Assembly (NCBI GenBank): GCA_030529845.1
Contig: JAUMWB010000004.1
Coordinates: forward strand, 295,619-359,618
Direction of reading: 5' to 3'
From: Rothia sp. (in: high G+C Gram-positive bacteria)
GTDB taxonomy: Bacteria > Actinomycetota > Actinomycetes > Actinomycetales > Micrococcaceae
Length of the DNA stretch: 64,000 nucleotides
Of the stretch, positions 44,811-53,570 are shown one piece after another. Positions within the stretch are counted from its first letter, which is position 1; the number at the start of each line of letters is the position of its first letter. Below the pieces are notes generated by a model. It saw nothing but the letters and a program-made list of their open reading frames with translations, made no database searches and had not been told where the DNA came from. The translations under genes were made by a program, and so were the position numbers.

Positions 44811-45188
44811 TTACTTGAGGGTGACGGTTGCGCCAGCGCCTTCGAGAGCTTCCTTAGCCTTCTCTGCGTCTTCCTTGGAAACGCCTTCGAGAACGGGCTT
44901 GGGAGCGCCGTCAACGAGGTCCTTAGCTTCCTTCAGACCCAGTGAGGTGAGGGCGCGAACTTCCTTAATAACGCCGATCTTCTTGTCGCCAGCTGATTCG
45001 AGGATAACGTCGAATTCTGACTGCTCTTCAGCAGCACCAGCGTCGCCACCGGCAGCACCAGCAACAGCAACGGGAGCAGCTGCGGTTACGTCGAATTCTT
45101 CTTCGAATGCCTTAACGAATTCGGAAACCTCAACGAGTGACAGTTCCTTGAATGCTTCAATGAGTTCTTCGATTGAAAGCTTAGCCAT
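44811..45188 (-). CDS. rplL: 50S ribosomal protein L7/L12
   Basis: Stalk protein that recruits translation factors. 125 residues with the N-terminal dimerisation helices, an Ala/Gly-rich hinge ([19 protein letters not shown]) and the C-terminal domain with [20 protein letters not shown]. The ATG at 45186-45188 follows AAGGAG. It is the second gene of the rplJ-rplL operon. rpoB does not follow, unlike in many bacteria. Confidence 0.98.
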   Translation of the reverse strand: MAKLSIEELIEAFKELSLVEVSEFVKAFEEEFDVTAAAPVAVAGAAGGDAGAAEEQSEFDVILESAGDKKIGVIKEVRALTSLGLKEAKDLVDGAPKPVLEGVSKEDAEKAKEALEGAGATVTLK

Positions 45189-45308
45189 GAGATTGGCTCC
45201 TTCTTTGATTCAGTTGCAAGCCTCAGTATTTCAGCCTGCGAGCTTGAAAATTGTGGGGTGGCCCGGGCAAGTGGGCCGAAGTCTGTGCGGTGGGCAGCTT
45301 TGAGGCGA

Positions 45309-45818
45309 TTACTCGGCCTCGGGTGCTGCGCCTTCCTGCTCTTCGAGCTTGATACGCAGAGCGTCAACGGTGCGAGCAACCTTTGCGATTGCGCCCTTTG
45401 CGCCGCCTGCGACCTTTGCAAGAAGTACCTCGCGTGATTCGAGGCTTGCAAACTTGTTGATGCCAGCTTCGTCGAGAGCTTCGCCCTCGAAGTAACCGCT
45501 CTTAACGATCAGCTGGGGGTTAGCCTTGGCAAAGTCACGCAGACCCTTCGCAGCATCAATGAAGTCGCCCTTGATGAATGCGATTGCGCTGGGGCCGTGG
45601 AGCTGACCATCGAATGCGTCGATGCCAACTTCCTTAGCCGCGATAGCGGTCAGAGTGTTCTTTACCACGGCGTACTCGGTCTCAGCACCCAGTGCACGAC
45701 GAAGTTCCTTCATCTGTGCAACGGTGAGACCACGGTACTCGGTGAGAATTACGCCGTTTGAGGATTCAAGGAGTTCCTTGATCTCAGAGACGGCAGCAAT
45801 CTTATCCTGTGTTGCCAT
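45309..45818 (-). CDS. rplJ: 50S ribosomal protein L10
   Basis: Base of the L7/L12 stalk. I start it at ATG 45816-45818 (MATQDKIAAVSEIKELL), giving 169 residues; an upstream in-frame start lies within the leader hairpin and was rejected. The family motif TEYRGLTVAQMKELRR is present. The leader ahead of it carries an L10-type autoregulatory structure. Confidence 0.97.
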   Translation of the reverse strand: MATQDKIAAVSEIKELLESSNGVILTEYRGLTVAQMKELRRALGAETEYAVVKNTLTAIAAKEVGIDAFDGQLHGPSAIAFIKGDFIDAAKGLRDFAKANPQLIVKSGYFEGEALDEAGINKFASLESREVLLAKVAGGAKGAIAKVARTVDALRIKLEEQEGAAPEAE

Positions 45819-45852
45819 GGTGTTCCTTCCAGTTCTTATCCCGCCAGGCCAA

Positions 45853-46015
45853 CAAAAAATGCCCCGACGCGCAGGCATCGAGGCATAATACAAGCTCAGC
45901 AAAAACTGGTTTGTATTCTGTTATCGGCACCTACGCAGGTGGGCTGGTTAGCCCTTATCGTACCTGTAAAAGGCACAGACCGGCGGTCTTTGGTTACTTC
46001 ATCTAACCACGGTTG
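45853..46015 (-). promoter_or_regulatory. L10 leader with attenuator
   Basis: On the minus strand the leader shows the block AAAGACCGCCGGTCTG, resembling the L10 binding region of rplJL leaders. It ends in a 9-bp hairpin (ATGCCTCGA / TCGGGGCAT, about 45860-45886) followed by TTTTTT. This looks like an intrinsic terminator 35 bases before rplJ, fitting attenuation by L10(L12)4. Confidence 0.75.
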
Positions 46016-46140
46016 GCGGGGCCCTGGCAAGTTAAAACCGGGTTTAAGGGTGCTTAATCACTTAAACCGCCGCTTCTATCCACCTTTGTACCGCATACAG
46101 ACCAGATGAGGCAGATTTTTTGGTCAGCACATGGTACAAA

Positions 46141-47208
46141 CTAGCTCTGCCCTGAGAAACAGTGCAAAGCACCTTCGCGAAGAGCCAGAAACAGTCTCTG
46201 CCCTTCATCATGGGGAACTGCTGGCATAACAGCGGTGAGCGGGCTGCCGGCGGGAAGTCTCACGGTACCTTCCTGGTACGACAGGTCTACCGCCCGGGTG
46301 GTTTCTAGGCTGTAGCGGTTGCCTGCCGTATGGGCAAGCACGCCCAGCACCCGCACGGGCAGGGTGCCCGGGGTGTCGGCGTCCGCCCGCTCAAAACCGT
46401 GGGCAGAGATACCGGCCGCTACAGACTGCCCCGCAACCTCCACACGCAGCTCGTTGTAGAGCGGGTTCAGCAGGCGGGCGACCTGTGCGGACGCCGGTGC
46501 GGCCAGCACCTGCCCCGGGGCAGCGACCTGGGCTAGGCCTCCGTCCTCTAGCACCGCAAGCTGCTGGCCCATGGCTAGGGCTTCGTCGGGGGTGTGGGTG
46601 ACGTAGATACCCGTAAACCCCAGCTGGCGGTGCAGGGTCAGCAGGTCGGTGCGGATGGCTTCGCTCAGGTGCTCATCGACGCTGGAGAGCGGCTCGTCGA
46701 AGAGAACCAGGGTGGGCTTACGCACCAGGGCCCGGGCAATACCGGCGCGCTGGGCCTGGCCGCCCGACAGTTGCGCCGGCTTCTTGTCCAGATGCTCCCC
46801 CAGCCCCAGGGTGTCAACGAGGGAAAGGTAGTGGTCTCGGTCCAGCTGCTCCTGGGCGCGCAGGCGCTGGGCGAAGAGGATGTTCTCTTCCAGGCTCAGG
46901 TGGGGGTAGAGCACGGGTTTTTGGAAGACGAAGCCCACCGGCACGGCCCCTGCCTGCCGGGGCTTGTTTGTACCCTTGACGCGGGCGATTCCCCCAACGC
47001 CCACCGGCCGGTCACCAAAGAGGACGCTGCCGGCGTCCGCCTGTTCCAGCCCGGCAATAATGCGCAGCAGGGTGGACTTGCCCGACCCCGACTCCCCCAC
47101 CAGGGAAAGCAGGCTACCACCGGGTACGGTCAGGTCAATTCCGCTAAGCACGGCGGACGCACCAAACCGCTTGGTCAGGCCGGTGATGGTAAGGGCGGGG
47201 CTGGTCAT
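46141..47208 (-). CDS. Orphan ABC transporter ATPase (ModC/PotA/FbpC type)
   Basis: 355 residues from ATG 47206-47208. Walker A is GESGSGKST (about 38-46), the Q-loop is VFQKP, the signature LSGGQ is at 147-151 and Walker B is LVLFDEP. A C-terminal TOBE-like part follows from about residue 245. This architecture is that of importers for oxyanions, iron, polyamines or sugars. No permease or binding protein is adjacent. The modAB operon at 31.8-33.4 kb lacks an ATPase, so this could be its ModC, but that is only inference. It sits between rplA and rplJ. Confidence 0.85.
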   Translation of the reverse strand: MTSPALTITGLTKRFGASAVLSGIDLTVPGGSLLSLVGESGSGKSTLLRIIAGLEQADAGSVLFGDRPVGVGGIARVKGTNKPRQAGAVPVGFVFQKPVLYPHLSLEENILFAQRLRAQEQLDRDHYLSLVDTLGLGEHLDKKPAQLSGGQAQRAGIARALVRKPTLVLFDEPLSSVDEHLSEAIRTDLLTLHRQLGFTGIYVTHTPDEALAMGQQLAVLEDGGLAQVAAPGQVLAAPASAQVARLLNPLYNELRVEVAGQSVAAGISAHGFERADADTPGTLPVRVLGVLAHTAGNRYSLETTRAVDLSYQEGTVRLPAGSPLTAVMPAVPHDEGQRLFLALREGALHCFSGQS

Positions 47209-47284
47209 GCCCTCTATTATGCCCGACGGCTGCACGGTAAGCCCTAACCGTGGCCTTCCCACCACAGCGCGACCATGATTCGAC

Positions 47285-47351
47285 CGAGCGTGCACCTTAT
47301 CGCTGAGCGTGCATCAATCTGCGGCACGCTCAGCGATAAGGCGCACGCTCG
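47285..47351. repeat. Long inverted repeat, 28-base arms
   Basis: Arms at 47285-47312 and 47324-47351 differ at one position (a G-U pair in RNA) and enclose an 11-base loop. Each arm begins and ends with the same octamer, GAGCGTGC, spaced by 11 bases, so the element has four copies in alternating orientation. There is no T-run and no obvious target-site duplication. It lies about 77 bases before the ABC ATPase start. Confidence 0.8.
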
Positions 47352-47562
47352 TTAGGGCAGGTCAATCAATTCGGGAGTCGGGGTAACGCAATTGGCCTGT
47401 CTCTATGAGAACACGACAAGATGCCGGGAGTGTTGTGCCGGTGAGTCCCGGTGCTAAACCTACTTCGTCCGAGCGCGCCCACAGGGTCGGCTCAAGGTGT
47501 TTTCCCCATTTCAGGACGCCGTGTACCCCACCCTCATCTAGCCTCCCCGCTACAACACAAAA
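47352..47562. other. Intergenic stretch with no convincing gene
   Basis: A 72-codon frame on the minus strand (47362-47580) runs through the rplA terminator and shows no recognised motif, so I do not call it. The region probably holds the promoter of the ABC ATPase gene. Confidence 0.5.
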
Positions 47563-47595
47563 GCAGGCTCCCCGCAACACATGCGGGGAGCCTGC
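47563..47595 (-). terminator. rplA terminator
   Basis: Perfect 14-base stem (GCAGGCTCCCCGCA and complement) around a short ACACA loop, 28 bases past rplA, followed on the minus strand by TTTTGTG. Confidence 0.85.
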
Positions 47596-47623
47596 CTTGT
47601 TTAACCGTTAGGGTCTAAGAAAC

Positions 47624-48316
47624 TTAGGCTACGGTTGAGGGGTCAACGGGAACGCCAGGACCGAAGGTGGTGGCGATGGTTGCCTTTGAGATGTAGCGGC
47701 CCTTAGCTGATGAGGGCTTGAGGCGGTTAACCTCTTCGAGAGCTGCTTCGAAGTTCTCGGTCAGCTGCTCAGCGGTGAAGGAAGCCTTACCGATGATGAA
47801 GTGCAGGTTTGAGTTGCGGTCAACGCGGAAGTCGATCTTACCGCCCTTGATGTCTGCAACGGCCTTAGCAACGTCCATGGTGACGGTGCCGGTCTTGGGG
47901 TTGGGCATGAGGTTACGGGGACCCAGAACCTTACCCAGACGGCCAACCTTGCCCATCATGTCGGGGGTTGCAACTGCTGCGTCGAAGTCGGTCCAGCCGC
48001 CAGCGATCTTTGCGATCAGGTCGTCTGAGCCAACGAAGTCAGCGCCAGCTGCTTCTGCTGCTTCAGCCTTTTCACCGGCTGCGATTACTACAACGCGGGC
48101 GGTCTTACCGGTGCCGTTGGGCAGGTTGACGGTACCGCGTACCATCTGGTCTGCCTTACGGGGGTCAACGCCGAGTCGCAGTGCGACCTCAACGGTTGAG
48201 TTGGGCTTGTCTGCCGCGATATCCTTTGCTACTGCAATAGCCTCGGCGGGTGCGTAGAGCTTGTCCGCTTCAATCTTGGCTACAGCTGCCTGGTACGCCT
48301 TGCTGCGCTTTGCCAT
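47624..48316 (-). CDS. rplA: 50S ribosomal protein L1
   Basis: L1-stalk protein and, in other bacteria, translational repressor of rplKA. 230 residues from ATG 48314-48316 ([16 protein letters not shown]) with AAGGAG upstream; a longer frame upstream is not conserved. Typical segments are [11 protein letters not shown] and [21 protein letters not shown]. It follows rplK by 140 bases. Confidence 0.98.
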   Translation of the reverse strand: MAKRSKAYQAAVAKIEADKLYAPAEAIAVAKDIAADKPNSTVEVALRLGVDPRKADQMVRGTVNLPNGTGKTARVVVIAAGEKAEAAEAAGADFVGSDDLIAKIAGGWTDFDAAVATPDMMGKVGRLGKVLGPRNLMPNPKTGTVTMDVAKAVADIKGGKIDFRVDRNSNLHFIIGKASFTAEQLTENFEAALEEVNRLKPSSAKGRYISKATIATTFGPGVPVDPSTVA

Positions 48317-48456
48317 CTGCTTTTCTCCTTTGCAGGTGTGGTCTCGGTGAGCCGCGCTCGGCTCTGCCACATGTCTCCCGGGTGGGAGACTCTAACAATT
48401 GTCTTTGGGTGAGGTGTGAACCTCGGTTCCCCTGTTGTTTCAGGGGTGGAAGGGTT

Positions 48457-48888
48457 TTAGCCTTCGACGGTGATGCCCATGGAGCGGGCGGTGCCGGCGA
48501 TGATCTTCGCTGCGGCGTCGATGTCGTTAGCGTTGAGGTCTTCCATCTTGGTCTGGGCGATTTCCTTGACCTGGTCCATGGTCAGTGAGCCGACCTTCTG
48601 GGTGTGGGGAACGCCGGAGCCCTTAGCAACGCCAGCTGCCTTCTTGATGAGCTGTGCTGCGGGAGGGGTCTTGGTGATGAAGGTGAAGGAGCGGTCCTCG
48701 TAGACGGTGATTTCTACGGGGATGATGTTGCCGCGCTGGGATTCGGTGGCTGCGTTGTAGGCCTTGCAGAATTCCATGATGTTGACGCCGTGCGCACCGA
48801 GTGCGGGGCCAACGGGGGGCGCGGGGTTAGCGGCGCCTGCCTGGATCTGCAGCTTGATGAGGCCTGCGACCTTCTTCTTGGGAGCCAT
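48457..48888 (-). CDS. rplK: 50S ribosomal protein L11
   Basis: GTPase-centre protein that binds 23S rRNA and is the thiostrepton target. 143 residues, starting [18 protein letters not shown]; the proline-rich [20 protein letters not shown] segment and the C-terminal RNA-binding domain are intact. The ATG at 48886-48888 is the first gene of rplK-rplA. Confidence 0.98.
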
Positions 48889-49128
48889 TTGTGTTTGGTC
48901 CTTTTCTTAGCTGGTGGACCGGCACACAGGAGTATGTACCGGGCGGTGGTGCTGCCATGGCGGCGGCTGCACCGTGTAGGGACACACCGGCGTGGGTGCG
49001 CACATACAGTCTTCTATCTTAGTACGGTCTGGGCTTTAAAGCTATTGCGGGGCGGACGCCCGCCCCTGGGTGCTTGCTCACAGGCGGGCGGGTGCGGAGT
49101 TAGGTCACGTCTGCATGCGTCCCCCTCC
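48889..49128. other. rplK upstream region
   Basis: No gene is visible. It must contain the rplKA promoter; TAAGAT-like words near 49018 are possible but no good -35 accompanies them. A GCGGACGCC copy lies at 49052-49060. Confidence 0.45.
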
Positions 49129-49188
49129 CCTAGATTCCCCATAAGCAAACGTCCCCCCCTAGACTCCCCGCGCGCGTCCTCTCCTAGA
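49129..49188. repeat. Triple direct repeat around CCTAGA
   Basis: Three degenerate units of the form CGTCC-C/T-run-CCTAGA-(N)-CCCC occur with CCTAGA at 49129, 49158 and 49183. The last one flanks the long inverted repeat, and a further CCTAGA is at 49280. Confidence 0.55.
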
Positions 49189-49190
49189 AC

Positions 49191-49248
49191 CCCGCATTTA
49201 TTCTGGTTTACCCGCAACTAGGTGCGGGTAAACCAGAATAAATGCGGG
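49191..49248. repeat. Long perfect inverted repeat, 26-base arms
   Basis: Arms 49191-49216 and 49223-49248 are perfect complements around a 6-base loop. Each arm begins and ends with CCCGCA. CCTAGA (49183) and TCTAGG (49253) extend the pairing beyond a small internal loop. It lies between the nusG terminator and rplK and has no T-run. Confidence 0.85.
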
Positions 49249-49293
49249 TAACTCTAGGTGCACACACCGTGTTTTTTCACCTAGACATATAAA

Positions 49294-49322
49294 AGGCCGC
49301 CCCACATCAAGCGGGGCGGCCT
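49294..49322 (-). terminator. nusG terminator
   Basis: AGGCCGCCCC pairs with GGGGCGGCCT around a nine-base loop, 20 bases past nusG, followed by TTTTATATG on the minus strand. Confidence 0.85.
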
Positions 49323-49341
49323 GTAACCAGTCTGACCGGTG

Positions 49342-50088
49342 TTACATCTTGGTGACCTGTGAGAAGTTCAAGGTCACGGGGGTCTCGCGTTCGAAGACAG
49401 AAATCAGCACAACCATGGATGAGGCTGCTGCGTTGATCTCTGAGATGGTTGCGGGCATGCCCTCGAAGGGGCCTTCCTTAACGGTGACGGCCTCACCAAT
49501 CTCAAAGCCGGTTTCAACAGCGGGGGCAGCCTTGGGGGCGGCGCCTGCTTCTGCCTGCTCAGCCTCAAAGACGGGAGCCAGCATGTCGACAACCTCATCA
49601 AGACGCAGGGGAACCGGGTTGTAGGCGTCCTGCCCAACGAAGCCGGTCACTCCGGGGGTGTGGCGAACAACGCCCCAGCTCTCGTCGGTCAGATTCATGC
49701 GCACCAGAGCGTAGCCGGGCACGCGCACGCGACGAACCAGCTTCTTGGTGGTGTTCTTGACCTCCATGACCTCTTCCATGGGAACCTGAACCTCAAAGAT
49801 GTCGTCTTCAGCGTTCATGGTCTGGGCACGGGATTCGAGGTTAGCCTTAACCTTGTTCTCGTAGCCGGCATAGGTGTGAATGACGAACCATTCACCTTCC
49901 TGGCGGCGCAGCTTAGCCTTGAACTCTTCGAGCGGGTCAACGGCGAGCTCGCCAGCTTCTTCAGCTTCGGTAACTTCTTCAACGACCTCAGCGGCTGCTA
50001 CTTCAACAGCCTCGTGGCCCTCTTCGGTTGCCTGCTCTGCAGGTTCTACGACCTCTTCGGTTTCAGGTGCAACTTCCTGCTCGGACAC
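49342..50088 (-). CDS. nusG: Transcription antitermination factor NusG
   Basis: Links RNA polymerase to Rho or the ribosome. 248 residues from GTG 50086-50088. The N-terminal 75 residues are acidic and low-complexity, a feature of many actinobacterial NusG proteins. The NGN domain follows (EGEWFVIHTYAGYENKVKANLESRA) and then a KOW domain (IGEAVTVKEGPFEGMPATISEI). secE lies 104 bases upstream. Confidence 0.97.
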   Translation of the reverse strand: MSEQEVAPETEEVVEPAEQATEEGHEAVEVAAAEVVEEVTEAEEAGELAVDPLEEFKAKLRRQEGEWFVIHTYAGYENKVKANLESRAQTMNAEDDIFEVQVPMEEVMEVKNTTKKLVRRVRVPGYALVRMNLTDESWGVVRHTPGVTGFVGQDAYNPVPLRLDEVVDMLAPVFEAEQAEAGAAPKAAPAVETGFEIGEAVTVKEGPFEGMPATISEINAAASSMVVLISVFERETPVTLNFSQVTKM

Positions 50089-50192
50089 GCTTTCCTGCTT
50101 TCGTCATTGGGGTTTACTTGAGGGCACATAGACCCTTACATTCACAAAAGATTCTACGGGTTAGGCCGCCATCGACCTAGCTACCGGAGCTA

Positions 50193-50456
50193 CTAGTTGA
50201 TGCCGTTACCAAAAATCCAGAAGGCTCCCTGACCGAAAACGTAATCTAGGCCCGAGATGAAGAGCATCATAAAAGCAACAAAGAAAAGAACAATAATCAC
50301 GTACTGCACCAGTTCTTTACCGGTGGGAGTGGTAACTTTTTTGAGTTCTGCGATAACTTCGCGTAAGAACTGGAAAATACGGCTGAAGAAGCCCAGCTTC
50401 TTCTCTGCGCCTGGTTCTTCAGAATCGGCGGTCCTGGCGGCGATTGATTTAGCCAT
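50193..50456 (-). CDS. secE: Preprotein translocase subunit SecE
   Basis: 87 residues from ATG 50454-50456. The conserved amphipathic part (FFSRIFQFLREVIAELKKVTTPTGKEL) leads into one membrane segment (YVIIVLFFVAFMMLFISGLDYVF). It partners SecY. A longer upstream frame would read into tRNA-Trp and was rejected. tRNA-Trp lies upstream on the same strand. Confidence 0.96.
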   Translation of the reverse strand: MAKSIAARTADSEEPGAEKKLGFFSRIFQFLREVIAELKKVTTPTGKELVQYVIIVLFFVAFMMLFISGLDYVFGQGAFWIFGNGIN

Positions 50457-50531
50457 GGTAGGCCCGCCCCTTTCTAGACTCATCATGAACATGAACTGTT
50501 CGATTGACAAATAAACCTGTGAGGCTTGAAG

Positions 50532-50604
50532 CAGGGCGGACAGGACTCGAACCTGCAACCTGCGGTTTTGGAGACCGCTGCTCTACCAATTGAGCCACCG
50601 CCCT
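50532..50604 (-). tRNA. trnW: tRNA-Trp (CCA anticodon)
   Basis: Read on the minus strand it folds as a cloverleaf: acceptor AGGGCGG/CCGCCCT, D-arm GCTCAATTGGTAGAGC, anticodon loop CTCCAAA (CCA), T-arm GCAGGTTCGAGTCCTGT. CCA is not encoded. Location just before secE is typical of actinobacteria. Confidence 0.97.
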
Positions 50605-50684
50605 TTGAAGGTTACCCCTTCAAGGAGGCTTGGAACCTTTACGGGCACAAACCTAAAGCTGTTCGGTTGCGAACAACGTTATCT

Positions 50685-50713
50685 ACTCTAGAACATATTT
50701 TTTGCTTTGGCAA
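50685..50713 (-). promoter_or_regulatory. Promoter of tRNA-Trp/secE
   Basis: On the minus strand TTGCCA, a 17-base AT-rich spacer and TAGAGT form a good vegetative promoter, with the -10 about 80 bases before the tRNA. Confidence 0.6.
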
Positions 50714-50854
50714 TTTGGTGCGTGCCAGCCCCTCTCCCAGCTGCCGTCCGACCTATGATTTAAGGGGCAGGTGCCAGCCGCCGCGCTGGCGTCCGCACCC
50801 TTTTTTGCCATAACCCAACGGTCCTGCCCGCAGGACGGAAGCGAGAACCTCACC

Positions 50855-52057
50855 ATGACTGCCCGCGTATCACGCCGCATCGGCACTATCGCCCCCTCGG
50901 CCACCCTGGTCGTTGACGCTAAAGCTAAGGCCCTGAAGGCACAAGGACGCCCGGTGATCGGCTTCGGTGCGGGCGAGCCCGACTTCCCCACCCCCGACTA
51001 CATCGTGGACGCTGCCCGCAAGGCTCTCGATGACCCCACTAACTTCCGCTACACCCAGGCTGCTGGTCTACCTGCCCTCAAGCAGGCAATCGTTGAAAAG
51101 ACCAAGCGCGATTCCGGCATTGATATTGACGCCTCCCAGGTGATCGTGACCAACGGTGGTAAGCAGGCCGTCTACCAGGCCTTTGCCACCGTCATTGACG
51201 AGGGCGACGACGTACTGCTGCCCGCCCCCTATTGGACCACCTACCCCGAGGCCATCCGCCTGGCCGGTGGCAACCCCATTGAAGTCTTCGCCGGTGCTGA
51301 CAAGGAATACAAGGTCACCCCCGACATGCTGGAGGAGGCCTACACCCCCGCCACCAAGGCTCTGATCTTCGTATCCCCCTCTAACCCCACCGGCGCGGTC
51401 TACACCCCCGAAGAAACCAAGGCAATTGGTGAGTGGGCTCTGGAGAAGGGCATCATCGTGCTCACCGACGAAATCTACGAGCACCTGACCTACGACGGGG
51501 TGCCCTTCACCTCCATCGTTAAAGCCGTCCCTGCCCTGGCTGAGAACACCGTTATTCTCAACGGTGTTGCCAAGACCTACGCTATGACCGGCTGGCGCGT
51601 GGGCTGGATGATTGCTCCGGCTGATATCACCAAGGCAGCGACTAACCTACAGTCCCATATGACCTCCAACGTCAACAACGTCGCCCAGCTGGCAGCGCTT
51701 GAAGCCGTCTCAGGTTCCCTTGACGCCGTTAACGAAATGCACAAGGCCTTTGACCGCCGCCGCAAGACCATTGTTGAGGGTCTCAACGCTATTGAGGGCG
51801 TCCACTGCCCCACCCCCAAGGGCGCCTTCTACGCCTACGCCGACGTCACCGGTCTGCTGGGCAAGACCATTGCGGGTAAGACCCCGCAGACCTCCGCTGA
51901 GCTTGCCGAAATCATTCTGGAAGAAGCCGAAGTAGCGGTTGTTCCCGGTGAGGCCTTCGGCCCCTCCGGCTATCTGCGCCTCTCCTACGCCCTGGGCGAT
52001 GAGGACCTGGCTGAGGGTCTGACCCGTATGCAGAAGCTGCTGGCAACCGCAGAGTAG
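50855..52057 (+). CDS. aspC: Pyridoxal-phosphate aspartate-type aminotransferase
   Basis: Class I aminotransferase of 400 residues, starting [18 protein letters not shown] at ATG 50855. Motifs are [27 protein letters not shown] and the PLP-lysine segment [16 protein letters not shown]. The subgroup includes aspartate and aspartate/prephenate aminotransferases; the sequence alone does not decide whether prephenate is used. An upstream in-frame start adds an unconserved leader. It is a single-gene unit with its own terminator. Confidence 0.93.
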   Translation: MTARVSRRIGTIAPSATLVVDAKAKALKAQGRPVIGFGAGEPDFPTPDYIVDAARKALDDPTNFRYTQAAGLPALKQAIVEKTKRDSGIDIDASQVIVTNGGKQAVYQAFATVIDEGDDVLLPAPYWTTYPEAIRLAGGNPIEVFAGADKEYKVTPDMLEEAYTPATKALIFVSPSNPTGAVYTPEETKAIGEWALEKGIIVLTDEIYEHLTYDGVPFTSIVKAVPALAENTVILNGVAKTYAMTGWRVGWMIAPADITKAATNLQSHMTSNVNNVAQLAALEAVSGSLDAVNEMHKAFDRRRKTIVEGLNAIEGVHCPTPKGAFYAYADVTGLLGKTIAGKTPQTSAELAEIILEEAEVAVVPGEAFGPSGYLRLSYALGDEDLAEGLTRMQKLLATAE

Positions 52058-52078
52058 TTTGCCTGATTCGGGTACGCA

Positions 52079-52124
52079 GGACGCCCCTACCAGCACATCT
52101 TTTAGGCTGTTCGTAGGGGCGTCC
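52079..52124 (+). terminator. Hairpin after aspC
   Basis: A perfect 12-base stem GGACGCCCCTAC / GTAGGGGCGTCC with a 22-base loop, 21 bases past aspC. Closed by the GGACGC/GCGTCC word. No T-run follows. Sequence 52125-52347 before pfkA has no gene; TACAAT at 52240 is a possible -10. Confidence 0.6.
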
Positions 52125-52347
52125 GGTGCGCCCGAACCTACCACCTCACCCGACATAAAGTCATCACTGACTCTAACGGCGAGGTTGAAAACATACAGCG
52201 CAAGCTACCCCACAGCTACCCAACGCAACCCCTCTTTACTACAATAGAAACCAACAAAGACCCACACTTTGGGCTGTCTAAACGGGCAAAAACCCAACAG
52301 GGTCATCAGCATCATTCCCCACCAGGAATAACACAAGGAGTTTCTCC

Positions 52348-53379
52348 ATGAAGATCGGTCTGCTCACCTCCGGCGGCGACTGCCCCGGCCTGAACGCTGT
52401 TATCCGTGGCGCTGTGCTCAATGGCGTCAAGACCTACGGCGACGAGTTCGTTGGCTTCCGCGACGGCTGGCGCGGTGTTGTTGAAGGCGATTTCATGGAT
52501 CTGCCCCGCACCAAGGTTCGCGGCCTGGCCCGTACCGGCGGCACCATCCTGGGCACCTCCCGCACCAACCCTTTCGACGGCCCCAAGGGCGGCCCCGAGA
52601 ACATCGAAATCATGATGGAACGCAACGGTATTGACGCTATTGTCGCTATCGGTGGCGAGGGTACCCTGGCTGGTGCTAAGCGCCTGGCTGACGCGGGCCT
52701 GCCCGTAGTTGGTGTCCCCAAGACCATTGATAACGATCTGCAGGCAACCGATTACACCTTCGGTTTCGACACCGCCGTTTCCATCGCAACCGACGCTTTG
52801 GACCGCCTGCGTACCACCGGTGAGTCCCACCACCGCGCAATGGTTGCTGAGGTCATGGGCCGCCACGTCGGTTGGATTGCCCTGCACTCCGGTATGTCTG
52901 GCGGTGCCCACGCCATTCTGATTCCCGAGGTCAAGGTCTCCATGGAAGAGGTTTCCGGCTGGGTCAAGGAAGTTCACGACCGCGGTCGCTCCCCCCTGAT
53001 TGTTGTTGCTGAGGGCTTCATCCCCGAAGGCTTCGACGACGTCATGGCAGGCAAGGGCCAGGAGAAGGACGGCCGCCCCCGCCTGGGCGGTATCGGCGAC
53101 TGGGTTGCCCAGGAGATTGAACGTATCACCGGCATTGAAACCCGTAACACCACCTTGGGTCATATCCAGCGCGGTGGCGCCCCCACCGGCTTTGACCGCG
53201 TACTTTCCACCCGCCTGGGCATCCAGGTTGTCGATATGATTCACGATAAGGAGTGGGGCAAGATGGTTGCTATGCAGGGCACCGAGATCAAGCGTGTTGA
53301 TTTCGCTGAGGCCCTCAACGGCCTCAAGACCGTTCCGGTTCACCGCTACGAAGAGGCTAAGGTCCTCTTCGGCCGCTAA
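52348..53379 (+). CDS. pfkA: 6-phosphofructokinase
   Basis: Phosphorylates fructose-6-phosphate in glycolysis. 343 residues from ATG 52348 with AAGGAG. The N-terminal nucleotide motif is TSGGDCPGLNAVIRG. GGEGT (102-106) has glycine where pyrophosphate-dependent enzymes have aspartate, pointing to ATP use, while PKTIDND (124-130) keeps the lysine of the actinobacterial mixed group. GRHVGWIALHSGMSGGAH is intact. Donor preference is inferred. Confidence 0.95.
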   Translation: MKIGLLTSGGDCPGLNAVIRGAVLNGVKTYGDEFVGFRDGWRGVVEGDFMDLPRTKVRGLARTGGTILGTSRTNPFDGPKGGPENIEIMMERNGIDAIVAIGGEGTLAGAKRLADAGLPVVGVPKTIDNDLQATDYTFGFDTAVSIATDALDRLRTTGESHHRAMVAEVMGRHVGWIALHSGMSGGAHAILIPEVKVSMEEVSGWVKEVHDRGRSPLIVVAEGFIPEGFDDVMAGKGQEKDGRPRLGGIGDWVAQEIERITGIETRNTTLGHIQRGGAPTGFDRVLSTRLGIQVVDMIHDKEWGKMVAMQGTEIKRVDFAEALNGLKTVPVHRYEEAKVLFGR

Positions 53380-53400
53380 AGCAAGGTAGAAGACTGTTAC

Positions 53401-53456
53401 CGCCCTTTCCCTCTTATCCCCACCACTTTTGACCGGGGGATAAGAGAGAAAGGGCG
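53401..53456 (+). terminator. pfkA terminator
   Basis: A 21-base stem with one mismatch (CGCCCTTTCCCTCTTATCCC- and complement) and a 14-base loop, 22 bases past pfkA. Confidence 0.75.
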
Positions 53457-53473
53457 TCAGTCTTTAAAAGGTC

Positions 53474-53530
53474 AGGACGCCGCTTCCCCACTCTCTGCCC
53501 TGGGGCAGGAAAGCGGGAAGGCGGCGTCCT
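53474..53530. terminator. Second hairpin between pfkA and the YceI gene
   Basis: AGGACGCCGCTTCCC pairs with GGGAAGGCGGCGTCCT, with an inner CTGCCCTGGGGCAG stem. It lies 41 bases past the converging YceI gene and probably ends that transcript. Closed by the GGACGCC word. Confidence 0.7.
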
Positions 53531-53570
53531 ATGAGGTACCAGGCAGGGGCCTGCTAGGCGACAGAGCTTG

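Noticed and set aside
47362-47580. 72-codon frame on the minus strand between rplA and the ABC ATPase
   Set aside because: It runs through the rplA terminator and shows no motif or ribosome site; I left the region as non-coding.
52312-53343. 343-codon open frame antisense to pfkA
   Set aside because: Almost the same span as pfkA on the other strand, with no family features; pfkA motifs and ribosome site are clear.
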